Positions 1-8,695 are shown, counted from the stretch's first letter. The stretch is 64,000 nucleotides of DNA from Kordiimonas lipolytica (GCF_001550065.1 NZ_LRUB01000002.1:181925-245924), one strand, 5' to 3'. Made by a program: numbers and translations. Notes: generated by a model not told the origin, from the letters alone.

Positions 1-266
1 AGCGGTATTGGTCCGGCGCCGTCTCCGATGCCACCATCGGGTTCGACCGGCATGGGGCTTCCAAGTGGTATTGGTCCCGCCCCATCTCCGATGCCACCAT
101 TGGGCTCCACGGGGAAAACAAGCTCACCGCCACCTGCGGTTTGCCCTATCAGCCCCCTGATTTGATCACCCGACACGTCTGATGGCATGTCGAGCGTCAC
201 CGTGGTTTGGGGGATGGCAAAACCGCCAGGCCCTCCAAAGTTCCACGCCCCAGTCATGTAGATCAA
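1..266 (-). CDS. Gly/Pro-rich tandem-repeat protein, 3' end cut by window edge
   Basis: Partial minus-strand gene that enters from the window edge. The start chosen is a TTG at 266 because AAGGAGAGG lies about 7 nt upstream; an in-frame ATG at 257 is the alternative. The visible 88 codons begin with a Gly-rich stretch (NFGGPGGFAIP), a beta-rich looking segment, and then at least two copies of a 21-residue (63 bp) tandem unit with the core GGIGDGAGPIP followed by LGSPMP. No known domain is recognised and no signal peptide is visible. The plus strand is also open across 1-165, but without a start in view, so the minus frame with its ribosome binding site is preferred. The repeats may continue outside the window. 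Function unknown; it could be a structural or surface protein. Confidence 0.55.
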   Translation of the reverse strand, partial: MIYMTGAWNFGGPGGFAIPQTTVTLDMPSDVSGDQIRGLIGQTAGGGELVFPVEPNGGIGDGAGPIPLGSPMPVEPDGGIGDGAGPIP

Positions 267-556
267 AAGTCCTCTCCTTATTTTGATCAATTGTCCAGAA
301 TGTCCGGCCGTGATTACGGCCAGGGGTTGAATTGTGGAAATCAGGGGCTGAACCCAATATGAACGGAAAATTCAGAAAAGCCTTTTCCTGTTAAGGAATG
401 GCATTCTTCTTCGATGTGTCTTGTGGAAAAAGGCTGATTTGAGCCATTTTCTCCTGGAGGTTGGGTCACACCTGCTTCTCTGCAGCCCATGCTCCAAGAC
501 AAAGGAGGCCGAAAGGGCCCCCTTGTTCCTTCATTTTGCCGCTTATCGCGAAAGGG
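267..556. other. Intergenic region upstream of the repeat-protein gene and downstream of argB
   Basis: About 290 bp without a supported gene. It must hold the promoter of the leftward repeat-protein gene and contains the hairpin listed separately at 502-524. Plus-strand frames that open here run through argB in antisense and look like shadows. I see nothing else. Confidence 0.5.
502..524 (-). terminator. Hairpin downstream of argB
   Basis: AAGGAGGCC pairs with GGCCCCCTT around a GAAAG loop with a single A-C mismatch. It lies about 33 nt past the argB stop. Only a short interrupted T stretch follows on the minus strand, so it is a weak terminator candidate. Confidence 0.45.
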
Positions 557-1465
557 TCAGTGCGCAGGCCGTATCAGCGTACCTGCACCGCGCTCGGTGA
601 AGATTTCAAGCAGCATGGCATGCTTGACCCGGCCGTCCAGGATAACCGCACCTTTAACGCCGGCTTCCACGGCCTTGATGCAGGTTTCCACCTTGGGGAT
701 CATGCCGCCGGTGATGGTGCCGTCCGCCTTGAGGCGCGCGATGTCCTCCGGGTCCAACTCCGTCAGCATTTCCTTGTCTTTGCTGAGTACGCCCGGCACG
801 TCTGTCAGCAGGAAGAAACGCCGTGCGCCCAGTGCCCCGGCGATGGCCCCCGCCATTGTATCGGCATTGATGTTATAGGTATTGCCGTCTTCGCCAGCCG
901 CGATGGGTGAGATCACGGGGATGATGCCGTTGGCCATGCTTTGCTTGAGGACGGTCGGGTCGACATGCGTGGGTTCGCCCACGAAACCCAGGTCGATTAC
1001 CTTCTCGATATTGCTGTCCGGGTCTGGCTTGGATTTTTCCATCTTGGTGGCGGTGACCAGCTTGCCGTCTTTGCCTGACATGCTGATGGCCCGGCCACCT
1101 GCCGCGTTGATGTCAGCGACGATGGATTTGCTGATAGAGCCACACAGCACCATTTCGGCGATATCCACAGTTGCTTTGCAGGTCACGCGAAGGCCGTCAA
1201 CAAAGTCGGTCTCGATCGAGAGCTTCTTGAGCATTTCGCCAATCTGTGGGCCGCCTCCATGGACAACCACTGGGTTGATGCCCACCTGTTTCAAAAGCGT
1301 GATGTCCTGGGCGAACTGGCGTGCCAGCGCGTCATCGCCCATGGCATGTCCGCCGTATTTGATAACGAAGGTTTCGCCAGCATATTTGCGCATGTAGGGA
1401 AGCGCTTCGACGAGCGTGGCTGCTTTCTTCTGCAGAATTTTCATATCGCGGTCCACTGTGATCAT
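557..1465 (-). CDS. argB: Acetylglutamate kinase
   Basis: ArgB phosphorylates N-acetyl-L-glutamate with ATP, the second step of arginine synthesis, in the cytoplasm. The 302-residue protein is full length. It shows the nucleotide-binding KYGGHAMGD near residues 36-44, the substrate glycine loop VHGGGPQI, the NINAD segment and the C-terminal GGMIPK lysine motif. The extended N-terminal helix before the kinase core is the type found in arginine-inhibited hexameric enzymes, so feedback inhibition is likely. Start is ATG at 1465. It follows the yhhN-like gene by about 50 nt on the same strand and may be cotranscribed with it. The later arginine gene argH is elsewhere in this window. Confidence 0.97.
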   Translation of the reverse strand: MITVDRDMKILQKKAATLVEALPYMRKYAGETFVIKYGGHAMGDDALARQFAQDITLLKQVGINPVVVHGGGPQIGEMLKKLSIETDFVDGLRVTCKATVDIAEMVLCGSISKSIVADINAAGGRAISMSGKDGKLVTATKMEKSKPDPDSNIEKVIDLGFVGEPTHVDPTVLKQSMANGIIPVISPIAAGEDGNTYNINADTMAGAIAGALGARRFFLLTDVPGVLSKDKEMLTELDPEDIARLKADGTITGGMIPKVETCIKAVEAGVKGAVILDGRVKHAMLLEIFTERGAGTLIRPAH

Positions 1466-1517
1466 GGCCTTGTTCCATCAATGAGGGTGACAAAAAGATG
1501 TAAGGCCAAGGCTGGCC

Positions 1518-2243
1518 CTAGTCAAATCGATACCCGCCAAAGTTTGTTGGTCGGTCGTCCGTCAGCATGACCCCCATCGTCATCATAAGCTGTGATGCAT
1601 AATAAGCGGCCCATATGAAATAGCCGACATACTCTGGGGCTCCCATGAACTCGCGTGCGCCAATAGCGGCATCCGACAGCACGAACAACACAGCCCCGAT
1701 GCCAGTCAAGCGGAACGGAAATTTGCTGAGCAGCGCAGAGGTTGCCATGGCAGTCAGGACAGCGGTGTAGACATACACATACATGCGCATCTCGCCCAAA
1801 CCGTCATACAGCATGTAGCCGGAGAAGAAGGCGAACAGCCACAATAGCGACGACAGCCTGACAGGCAGCGTGCTTATGTCGCTCATGGGTTGGCGGTTGG
1901 TAAGGTACAGAACGATGAAGAAAATGTGGCCAACCATGAAGCCCATCATGCCGCGCAGGAATGCCTGCCCAGGCGGGTCGGTTGGAATTTCCAGGAGCAC
2001 ATCCCCTGAAACAGAGAATATGAGCGCGAAAAACAAAAGGGCGTGCCCGAATGTGCGTATATTCACGGCAACAAACAGCGCCAGGAAAGACACGGCACTG
2101 GCTTTGGAGAGAACGCTCCACAGGATGCCGTCCGGGTGCCATCCGGCCCCGTGAACCACAGCGCCAATGAATGACAGAACAATGAAGATCTGCCCCAGCG
2201 CTTCCAGGACCGGTCGTTTGCGGCGGCTAAAGATGCGTGTCAC
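1518..2243 (-). CDS. YhhN/TMEM86 family membrane protein (lysoplasmalogenase-like)
   Basis: A 241-residue integral membrane protein with about seven to eight hydrophobic helices. It carries the family acidic motifs: SGDVLLE in the middle and LSDAAIGARE near the C terminus. YhhN relatives include eukaryotic TMEM86 lysoplasmalogenase, which cleaves the vinyl-ether bond of lysoplasmalogens; bacterial members are mostly uncharacterised, so the substrate is inference. Start is GTG at 2243 with a strong GAGGAGGAG Shine-Dalgarno. Neighbour argB lies downstream. The nearby LplT-like transporter also handles lysophospholipids, so a membrane-lipid link is possible but unproven. Confidence 0.85.
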   Translation of the reverse strand: MTRIFSRRKRPVLEALGQIFIVLSFIGAVVHGAGWHPDGILWSVLSKASAVSFLALFVAVNIRTFGHALLFFALIFSVSGDVLLEIPTDPPGQAFLRGMMGFMVGHIFFIVLYLTNRQPMSDISTLPVRLSSLLWLFAFFSGYMLYDGLGEMRMYVYVYTAVLTAMATSALLSKFPFRLTGIGAVLFVLSDAAIGAREFMGAPEYVGYFIWAAYYASQLMMTMGVMLTDDRPTNFGGYRFD

Positions 2244-2344
2244 GTGATGCTCCTCCTCGCGCCACTATATGCAGGCTGCTGGGGTTGTCACAAGTCTTTG
2301 ATTCAAATGTATCAATTTTAACCGCTGCTGTGTAGGGACAGTTT

Positions 2345-3649
2345 TCAATTGGCATTCTCAATGCGTGCCTTCAACCGCGCGGCGGGGCGCAGCAGCACAA
2401 GGTTTGCGGCGGCATACAGGATCAGGATCTGGATAACCGTCAAGCCTGTCGCCAGGAGGGCTGCGGCGATGATGGTACCGCCCGCCATGAAGGCGCTGTT
2501 GAATACATTGTTGGCGGCAATCGCACGCGACCGGGCCTCGCGCGGGGTATATTCCTGCAAAATGGTGTAAAGCGGCACGATTACCATGCCTGCCATCATG
2601 GCCACACCAATCAGCGCGATAAGCATCGGCCAGTTGGATGGAGCGGCGATAAAGGCCTTCAGACCAACGACAGTTTCAGCAGAAAAGGGCACACTGGGCA
2701 CTTCTGGTAGGGCCCAAATAAAGGCCAGGCTGACAGCGCCAAGCCCCACAAGGGCACGGGGCGCCAGGCGGGCTGAAATTTCGCCCTTCAAAATGCGGCT
2801 GCACAAAAGCGCGCCCGCGCCAATACCGACCGAGAAACAGGCGATCACCAGCGTGATGACTGTTTTGTCCCCGCCCATGCGCGCGTAAACGATTTCGGGT
2901 ATCTGCGCGATATAGATGGAACCATAAAGCCAGATCCAGCTGATGCCGATGATGGCTGGGCGTGCGATATCATTTTGCCATGCGCTTTTCAGAAGCGTGC
3001 CGGTTGAGGTGAAGATATTCACCCGGATGTCCAGGTTGGGCGCGGCCTGCCCGGTTTTGGGGACCAGCCGCCCTGTCAGCGTGCCGATGACGGCGAAAGC
3101 GATCATGATGCCGGAGATGATGAAATTGTCACCGTCCTGGCTGATCACCAGCCCACCCACCAGGATGCCAAGCAGGATGGCAACAAAGGTGCCGGCTTCG
3201 ATAAGCGCGTTGGCGCCCAGAAGCTCATCTGTTTTCATCAGGTCAGGCAGGACACCATATTTGATCGGGCCGAAGAAGGTGCTCTGGAGCCCCAGCCCGG
3301 AAAGCACAGCCACCATCATGTAGAAATTCTGGAAATAGATGGCAAAGCCGCCCACCACCATCAGGCCAATTTCCCAAATCTTGATCCACACGATCTGGTT
3401 GGTTTTCTCATACTTGTCGGCAAGTTGCCCGGCAAGCGCGGAAAACAAGAAGAAGGGCAGGATGAACAGCCCGATCGCCAGGTTGGTCAGGATGGACGGC
3501 TGGATACCCATCTCGGACGCCAGCTTGACGGTGATCAGGATAACAAGCGCCTGCCGGAACAGGTTATCATTCAGCGCACCAAGAAACTGTGTGATGAAAA
3601 GCGGCAGGAAGCGCCTTGTGCCAAACAGCTGCCACTGCGTGCGTCCCAC
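2345..3649 (-). CDS. LplT-like MFS transporter
   Basis: Major-facilitator protein with about twelve hydrophobic segments and the signature of the lysophospholipid transporter/Aas N-terminal family near its start (FITQFLGALNDNLFRQ), followed by a loop rich in DKYEKT. LplT proteins flip lysophospholipids to the inner leaflet of the inner membrane for re-acylation. No fused acyltransferase is present; the protein ends after the MFS core. The frame extends upstream to 3763 but that part overlaps the preceding gene and is low quality. I start at GTG 3649, ten bases after the stop of the CDF gene, giving 434 residues. It is probably cotranscribed with the CDF gene. The exact substrate is inferred from family only. 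Confidence 0.85.
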   Translation of the reverse strand: MGRTQWQLFGTRRFLPLFITQFLGALNDNLFRQALVILITVKLASEMGIQPSILTNLAIGLFILPFFLFSALAGQLADKYEKTNQIVWIKIWEIGLMVVGGFAIYFQNFYMMVAVLSGLGLQSTFFGPIKYGVLPDLMKTDELLGANALIEAGTFVAILLGILVGGLVISQDGDNFIISGIMIAFAVIGTLTGRLVPKTGQAAPNLDIRVNIFTSTGTLLKSAWQNDIARPAIIGISWIWLYGSIYIAQIPEIVYARMGGDKTVITLVIACFSVGIGAGALLCSRILKGEISARLAPRALVGLGAVSLAFIWALPEVPSVPFSAETVVGLKAFIAAPSNWPMLIALIGVAMMAGMVIVPLYTILQEYTPREARSRAIAANNVFNSAFMAGGTIIAAALLATGLTVIQILILYAAANLVLLRPAARLKARIENAN

Positions 3650-3659
3650 GGGCCCCGGC

Positions 3660-4289
3660 CTATTCTGCGGCCGCAGTGCGGTGGTGCGAAAGCTCGTGGC
3701 TGGCCTGCCGGATAATCTGGAACGAGCCGGACAGGAACAGCGATGCCATGATGCCTGCCACAATCAGGTCCGGCCAGCCGGTGCCGGAAATCCACACGCC
3801 GGACGCCGCCACCATCACCATCACGTTGCCGATGGCGTCATTGCGGCTGCAAAGCCACACGGACCGCACGTTGGCGTCACCGTCCTTGAAGCGCATCAGC
3901 AGAAGCACGCTCGCAACATTGGCGGCCAGCGCCGCTGCCCCAACGCCGCCCATAATCGCGGCGGTTGGTTGGTTCAGATAGAAAACCGTATAGATGGTGG
4001 ACCCCAATACCCACAAGCCCATTACCGAAAGGCTGATGCCTTTGAAAAGCGCGGCCTTGGCGCGCAGGCTGCCGGCCTTGCCAATCACATAAAGCGACAG
4101 GCCGTAGGTGAAGGTGTCGCCCAGGAAATCAAGCGCATCTGCCTTCAGCGCCTGGCTCTGGCCCACAAAGCCCATGGGCATTTCAAACAGGAACATGGCC
4201 GCATTGATGAGGATCACATAGATGAGCGCACGCTTATAGCGCGGGTCCATCCCTTCAAACTTCACATCATGACAGCAGTTCGCACCCAT
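3660..4289 (-). CDS. Cation diffusion facilitator family transporter
   Basis: Short CDF-type inner-membrane transporter (209 residues) that should export a divalent or heavy-metal cation in exchange for protons. Five to six hydrophobic helices are visible. An acidic motif DALDFLGD sits in helix 2 and SRNDAIGN in helix 5, the positions of the metal site in CDF proteins. The N terminus GANCCHDVKF contains paired cysteines and a histidine that could bind metal. The reading frame extends to 4463, but ATG 4289 has a GAGG ribosome site and starts the conserved protein. The divergent intergenic region contains a 19-bp direct repeat, likely an operator. No MerR or ArsR regulator gene is adjacent in this window. 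Confidence 0.85.
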   Translation of the reverse strand: MGANCCHDVKFEGMDPRYKRALIYVILINAAMFLFEMPMGFVGQSQALKADALDFLGDTFTYGLSLYVIGKAGSLRAKAALFKGISLSVMGLWVLGSTIYTVFYLNQPTAAIMGGVGAAALAANVASVLLLMRFKDGDANVRSVWLCSRNDAIGNVMVMVAASGVWISGTGWPDLIVAGIMASLFLSGSFQIIRQASHELSHHRTAAAE

Positions 4290-4353
4290 AACAGTCCCTC
4301 TGGTTTCGCCCTTATTTGGCCCGATAATATGTTGGTGTGCAAGGCAAATTTCT

Positions 4354-4395
4354 GGATGATATTCCATTACATGGCTGGATGATATTGCATTACAT
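4354..4395. promoter_or_regulatory. Two 19-bp direct repeats in a divergent promoter region
   Basis: ggatgatattccattacat (4354-4372) and ggatgatattgcattacat (4377-4395) differ at one base and repeat every 23 bp. Each copy is itself partly palindromic (ATG...CAT ends). They lie between the leftward CDF exporter and the rightward AstE-like gene, so they look like paired binding sites for an unidentified regulator or part of overlapping promoters. Confidence 0.55.
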
Positions 4396-4463
4396 ATTTG
4401 CAATTGAAGCCGGTCTGTTGCGATGATAGGCGATGCTTTGAAAGCAAACGGAGCAGTAACCAC

Positions 4464-5546
4464 ATGATGCCAGTTCGCACGATAACCCTTGGCCTTCTTG
4501 TCAGCCTTTTTGTCGCGGCGCCGTCACGCGCCTCTATGATGCCGCCCATGGAAGACACGGGTGACCGTGTGGGCGGCGTTACGGTGATCACCAGGCTTGA
4601 GGCCGAGCGGCTGCCCGAAGGGCGGCATGATTTCTATTTCCGCGCGGGCTGGCGCAACACCGGCGCGCCCATTCATGTGCCGGTTGTGGTGGTGCGCGGC
4701 GCGAAGGATGGCAAGACGCTTCTGTTGACCGCCGCGGTCCACGGTGATGAGCTGAACGGCATCGCCGTGCTGCACCGGCTTCTGGAAAAGCTGGACCCAA
4801 AGACCCTTTCAGGCACGGTGGTGGCAGTGCCGGGGCTGAACCAGCCGGGCATCAATGCCAACAACAGGCGCTTCCCGGTGTCTGCGGGCGGTGGCTCGCT
4901 GGTTGATCTGAACCGTAATTTCCCAGGCAGTGTGGGCGAAAGTGGCAGCACATCCGGGCGCTATCTTGGTGCCCTGTGGCAGGGCCTCATTCGCCAGAAC
5001 GCTGATTTCGCCGTGGATATCCACACCCAGACGCGGGGCGCTGCCTATCCGCTTTTTGTGTTCGCCGATTTCGGCAACAGCACAGCGCGCGCGGCGGCCC
5101 ATACCCTTGGCCCCGACATGATCAAGAATGACGCGGGCCAGCAGGGCACGCTGGAGACCAGCCTGATGAAAGAGGGCATTCCGGCTGTTACGCTTGAAGT
5201 GGGCGCGCCAAAGCAGTTCCAGGGGGAGCTGATTGACCGCGCGGTCTGGGGCCTCCAGAACCTGATGCGGGCGCACAGGATGGTGCCGGGCAGTGTGGAA
5301 CAGCCGCCGGTGAAAGCCATCGTGGGGTCGAACTACACCAATGTGTATGCCGACCGGGGCGGCATTGCCGTTTTGCATGTGGGCCTGAAGGACGCGGTGA
5401 AGAAGGGCCAGGATGTAGCCACGCTGTATGACGCGTTCGGGCATGAAATTCGCACCTACACGGCCCCGCATGACGGCTGGGTGCTGGCCGTGGCCACAGA
5501 CCCGGTGCGCGAGGCCGGAAGCATGCTGGTGCGTATCCTGCAGTAG
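4464..5546 (+). CDS. Exported succinylglutamate desuccinylase/aspartoacylase-type hydrolase (M14-like)
   Basis: Zinc hydrolase of the AstE/aspartoacylase group, related to M14 carboxypeptidases; these remove acyl groups from amino acids or cleave small amides. A signal peptide is visible (TLGLLVSLFVAAPSRA), so it should act in the periplasm. The zinc motif HGDELNG supplies His and Glu, LVDLNRNFPG carries the substrate-binding Arg/Asn type residues, and the third ligand is in VDIHTQ; a C-terminal TLEVGA may hold the general-base Glu. The C-terminal domain (from about residue 290) is a beta-barrel typical of AstE relatives. ATG 4464 follows GGAG; the frame is open to 4398. Substrate unknown. 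Confidence 0.85.
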   Translation: MMPVRTITLGLLVSLFVAAPSRASMMPPMEDTGDRVGGVTVITRLEAERLPEGRHDFYFRAGWRNTGAPIHVPVVVVRGAKDGKTLLLTAAVHGDELNGIAVLHRLLEKLDPKTLSGTVVAVPGLNQPGINANNRRFPVSAGGGSLVDLNRNFPGSVGESGSTSGRYLGALWQGLIRQNADFAVDIHTQTRGAAYPLFVFADFGNSTARAAAHTLGPDMIKNDAGQQGTLETSLMKEGIPAVTLEVGAPKQFQGELIDRAVWGLQNLMRAHRMVPGSVEQPPVKAIVGSNYTNVYADRGGIAVLHVGLKDAVKKGQDVATLYDAFGHEIRTYTAPHDGWVLAVATDPVREAGSMLVRILQ

Positions 5547-5660
5547 GCACACGAGCGAGATACGCGCCAGATGACAGATATCTGATTTTTTCATGAGCCA
5601 TTTCGGCGCCGCTGTCGTAGAAACGGCGCAAGCAAAGTTAAGAAAACGGCGAACAGACCT

Positions 5661-6683
5661 ATGACCAGCGAAAAACCGACAGATCACCCCACCGTGGCCC
5701 ACGGCAAGCTGGGCATCCTGATGATGTCCCTTGGCACGCCCGACGCCCCCACCTATGGCGCGGTTCGGAAATATCTGGCGGAGTTCCTCTCGGACCCGCG
5801 CGTGGTGGAAACGCCGCGCCTGATCTGGCTGCCGATCCTTCATGGCCCGATCCTGACCTTCCGGTCTGGCAAGTCCGCCAAGGCCTACGCCAAAATTTGG
5901 GACAAGGAGCGAAACGAAAGCCCGCTTCGGACCTACGCTAGAGGCCAGGCCGAAAAGCTGCAGGCCGCCTTCGGGGAAGAAGCCGAGGTTGAATGGGCCT
6001 TCCGGTACGGCACGCCGTCCACCAAGGATGGCCTCACGCGCCTGCGCGAAAAGGGTTGTGACCGCATCCTGTTGTTCGCGCTCTATCCGCAATATAGCGC
6101 CACGACGACTGCGACAGCTTATGAGAAAGCTTTCGAGGTAATGGGCGAGATGCGCTGGATGCCATCTGTGCGCACGGTGCCGGCTTACTTTGATACGCTG
6201 GAATACCCTTCCGCGCTTGCCGCGAGTGTGAAAGACAGCCTGAGCACATTGGATTGGGAGCCGGATAAAATCCTGGCGTCCTACCATTCGATCCCAAAGG
6301 CCTACTGGGATAAGGGGGATCCATACCCCTGCCACTGCCATAAGACCAGCCGTTTGCTGAACGACGCGCTTGATCTGCCGGAAGGCAAGCTGGTGACCAG
6401 CTTCCAGTCGCGCGTCGGTCCCACCGAATGGGTGCAGCCCTACACGGACAAAACGGTCGAGCAGATGGCCAAGGACGGCGTCAAAAAGCTCGCCGTGCTC
6501 GCCCCGGCCTTTTCACAGGACTGTCTGGAAACCCTTGAAGAAATCAATATGGAACTTCGGGAAACCTTCCTTGAGAACGGCGGCACCCACTTCCACTATA
6601 TCCCGTGCCTGAATGACACAGAGCAGGGCATGTGGGTGCTCGAGAGCGTCGCAAGGAACGAGCTCAAAGGCTGGCTGGGTTAG
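5661..6683 (+). CDS. hemH: Ferrochelatase
   Basis: HemH inserts Fe2+ into protoporphyrin IX, the last step of protoheme synthesis, at the inner membrane. The 340 residues are full length. The catalytic histidine is H209 in ASYHSIPK, and the acidic partner is E290 in SQDCLETLEEI. The porphyrin-lip segment RYGTPS is also visible. A cysteine pair PYPCHCHKTS follows the active-site region; some alphaproteobacterial ferrochelatases carry an iron-sulfur cluster, but I cannot assign ligands here. Convergent with the TIR gene, whose stop lies only two bases beyond the hemH stop, leaving no room for a dedicated terminator. Confidence 0.97.
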   Translation: MTSEKPTDHPTVAHGKLGILMMSLGTPDAPTYGAVRKYLAEFLSDPRVVETPRLIWLPILHGPILTFRSGKSAKAYAKIWDKERNESPLRTYARGQAEKLQAAFGEEAEVEWAFRYGTPSTKDGLTRLREKGCDRILLFALYPQYSATTTATAYEKAFEVMGEMRWMPSVRTVPAYFDTLEYPSALAASVKDSLSTLDWEPDKILASYHSIPKAYWDKGDPYPCHCHKTSRLLNDALDLPEGKLVTSFQSRVGPTEWVQPYTDKTVEQMAKDGVKKLAVLAPAFSQDCLETLEEINMELRETFLENGGTHFHYIPCLNDTEQGMWVLESVARNELKGWLG

Positions 6684-6685
6684 GG

Positions 6686-7237
6686 CTATGTGCAACCTAG
6701 CTCGGAGTGGGCTTTTGCAGAATAAAAATTGAGAGGTCCAGTCAATGCGTTAGCATGTACCGTAAATTGGCTAATAGAATCTAAAATTGCCCCCTTTTTA
6801 AATGGGATATGAATAGCATAAGCAGTTTCCTGGTGAACTCTCTCCGTTAGCGCTTCTGGCCAACGATTTTTCAACAATATTGGTTTGGACACAATGTTGA
6901 AGCCGGGATAGGTGATAATTAGAGGCAGCTCATACCTATCAACGGCTTGTTCAATTTCATAGCTGAGCATGCTGCCGGAACTCCTCGTTTTATCGCTTAA
7001 AATAACGAGGCAGTTTTTTGATTTGGCAAGGCGCTCTCTTATCCTCGATTCTAGGGTAGATCTTTGGCTGCTATCTCTAACTGCATACGTCTTCTCGTGG
7101 CTGTTCACGAATTTGAATTCGATATGCTTTTTTGAACTCCAGGCTTGTATGGTTGAGTAATATCTAAAGTCCGACTTGCTCGGGTCGGTTTGTCCAAGGC
7201 CGTCAAAAGCAATGTAGGTTCCATTGCGATAAGCCAT
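6686..7237 (-). CDS. thsB: TIR-like domain protein, Thoeris ThsB type
   Basis: A 183-residue protein of the ThsB-like TIR family. The N terminus MAYRNGTYIAFDGLG, the FKFVNSHEKTYAVRDSS block, KNCLVILSDKTR and the helix LSYEIEQAVD fit this family; E94 or E96 is the likely catalytic glutamate. In Thoeris systems the TIR protein senses phage and converts NAD+ into a signalling nucleotide (in type II reported as a histidine-ADP-ribose conjugate). ATG 7237 has GGAAG upstream and starts two bases after the stop of the macro-domain gene, so the two form one operon. Base composition is clearly AT-richer than flanking genes (about 38 percent GC in a line counted), pointing to horizontal transfer. Confidence 0.85.
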   Translation of the reverse strand: MAYRNGTYIAFDGLGQTDPSKSDFRYYSTIQAWSSKKHIEFKFVNSHEKTYAVRDSSQRSTLESRIRERLAKSKNCLVILSDKTRSSGSMLSYEIEQAVDRYELPLIITYPGFNIVSKPILLKNRWPEALTERVHQETAYAIHIPFKKGAILDSISQFTVHANALTGPLNFYSAKAHSELGCT

Positions 7238-7239
7238 AT

Positions 7240-8076
7240 CTACTTCCAATCTTGATAGATTGATCCCAAATCGATTTCAGGCTTCTTGTCTTTTGGCAAA
7301 ACTATTTTTATGGAATTTGAGACCTTTCCCTGTTTAGTTTCTTCAAACACCGCGGTGAGTATTAAGTCGACAAGAATAGCGTTTTTGATACCAATGCGGG
7401 CAAGCCCAGAACCTAGCAGCGGGATGTAAATAGTTTCGTTGGAACAGGAGTTTCGAGCTTTAACTAGAAGCCCCCGAACTGCTTTAATTAGGTCTTCCGC
7501 TGTAGCCGACGTTCGATGAGTTGTTTCATCGGTTCGGCCAAGCGCGACAAAAAGGAACTTATTTTCGTTAACAATAGCTGTCGCGGTTGTTCCAATTTCA
7601 TAGCGTCGTGTACGCCCAGGATTCCTTGTAATGGTTGTAAAGGGCGTTTGAGAGAGTGCTGTGTCGACTTGGTTTCGCCAATTGCCACTATTTCCTCCCC
7701 AGAATTTCTGAATGACCTGGCCGTGAAGGCTCTTGGATGATACTATTATGTCATCAACGATGTCATCAAAACAGTCGTTCACCCCAATGGCTTTCCAGCC
7801 TTTTTGATCAAAAAAATCGCCAAAAAGCACGGATATTTTTGTGTCGAAACTATTGCTGGAAATAACGATTTCGTTTTTGAAGAAACCTTCTAAGAAAAGA
7901 CCATCTGCAAAGAATAGAAGTAGCCCGAGGAGAGTAGAGCTTAACAAAAAATCTTTGTAGGAAAGGTCTAATTCCTGATTTGTGATGCCCTCATATGACT
8001 CGATAAAGAGCCATATAATGCCGATAGCTGTGAGCAAAGCTCGAAAAAAGCATAGCCACTTAGAAAACGACTTCAT
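7240..8076 (-). CDS. thsA: Two-TM macro-domain effector, type II Thoeris ThsA-like
   Basis: A 278-residue membrane protein. Two hydrophobic helices lie near residues 8-26 and 43-62. A macro-type domain follows, with VLFGDFFDQKGWKAIGVND (about 83-101) and the ligand-loop IPLLGSGLARIGI (218-230). This matches the DUF6430/Thoeris ThsA macro architecture, where the domain binds the nucleotide signal made by the TIR partner and the helices cause membrane damage and abortive infection. That mechanism is family knowledge, not shown here. ATG 8076 follows GGAG; a GTG at 8088 is in frame but overlaps that site. AT-rich like its partner and inserted between hemH and the copper chaperone gene. It is the first gene of the cassette. 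Confidence 0.85.
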   Translation of the reverse strand: MKSFSKWLCFFRALLTAIGIIWLFIESYEGITNQELDLSYKDFLLSSTLLGLLLFFADGLFLEGFFKNEIVISSNSFDTKISVLFGDFFDQKGWKAIGVNDCFDDIVDDIIVSSKSLHGQVIQKFWGGNSGNWRNQVDTALSQTPFTTITRNPGRTRRYEIGTTATAIVNENKFLFVALGRTDETTHRTSATAEDLIKAVRGLLVKARNSCSNETIYIPLLGSGLARIGIKNAILVDLILTAVFEETKQGKVSNSIKIVLPKDKKPEIDLGSIYQDWK

Positions 8077-8155
8077 AGTAATGCACACTCCAAGGTATCA
8101 TGAAGTTAGCATAGCATACGATATTGGACTTTTTGCAATTTATACTGGTTTTTGA

Positions 8156-8605
8156 CTACTGCATCCCCATCATGCCGGTGACTTCCACAATCACCTCGCG
8201 CTCATGCTCGCCGTCGAACTCCAGCGTCAGCGGGAAGACATCGCCTTTCTCAAGCGGCTTTTTAAGGCCCATCAGCATCACATGATAGCCGCCGGGCGCG
8301 AGCGTGAAGGTCTCGCCCGGCTTCAGCGGCACGCTCATCACATGGTCCATCTTCATGATGCCGCCTTCCTCATAGGACCGGTGGATCATGGTGGTGTTCG
8401 CAATATCTGTATCCGCGCCCGTCAGCTCAATAATGTCGTGCGTGTTGTTGCGGATGGTCAGATACACAGCGGCAGAGACCGTGCGGCTGGTTTTGCGCGC
8501 CCAGACCTTTTCAATTTCAATGCCTTCGCCATCATGCTCGCCGTGGGCGAACGCGGTGACGGAAAAACTGAGGGCCAGAATAAGGGCGGACAAAATTGCT
8601 TTCAC
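8156..8605 (-). CDS. Periplasmic copper chaperone PCuAC family
   Basis: PCuAC proteins carry Cu(I) in the periplasm and help deliver it to the CuA site of cytochrome oxidase. The 149 residues have a signal peptide (ILALSFSVTAFA), then HGEHDGEG, and the conserved metal site formed by MIHRSYEEGGIMKMDH and GGYHVMLMGL, matching the H(M)-x10-M-x21-H-x-M pattern. A Met-rich tail GMMGMQ may add a copper site. Preceded by a 200-bp spacer with inverted repeats. It is not in an operon with a SCO protein in this window. Confidence 0.9.
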   Translation of the reverse strand: MKAILSALILALSFSVTAFAHGEHDGEGIEIEKVWARKTSRTVSAAVYLTIRNNTHDIIELTGADTDIANTTMIHRSYEEGGIMKMDHVMSVPLKPGETFTLAPGGYHVMLMGLKKPLEKGDVFPLTLEFDGEHEREVIVEVTGMMGMQ

Positions 8606-8695
8606 GGGTGTTCTCCTTTGTCCTGCTCATAGCCTGACTATATAGGCTCAGGCAAGGGACATCACGTCGCAGGGGGCAGGTAGTTTCGAAATGGA

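Noticed and set aside
1..165. Plus-strand open frame across the 63-bp repeat
   Set aside because: No start or ribosome site is visible and the minus strand has both, so the minus frame is preferred.
4809..6341. 510-residue minus-strand frame
   Set aside because: It lies antisense to the AstE-like gene and hemH, both of which have clear motifs. The frame has no recognisable domain.
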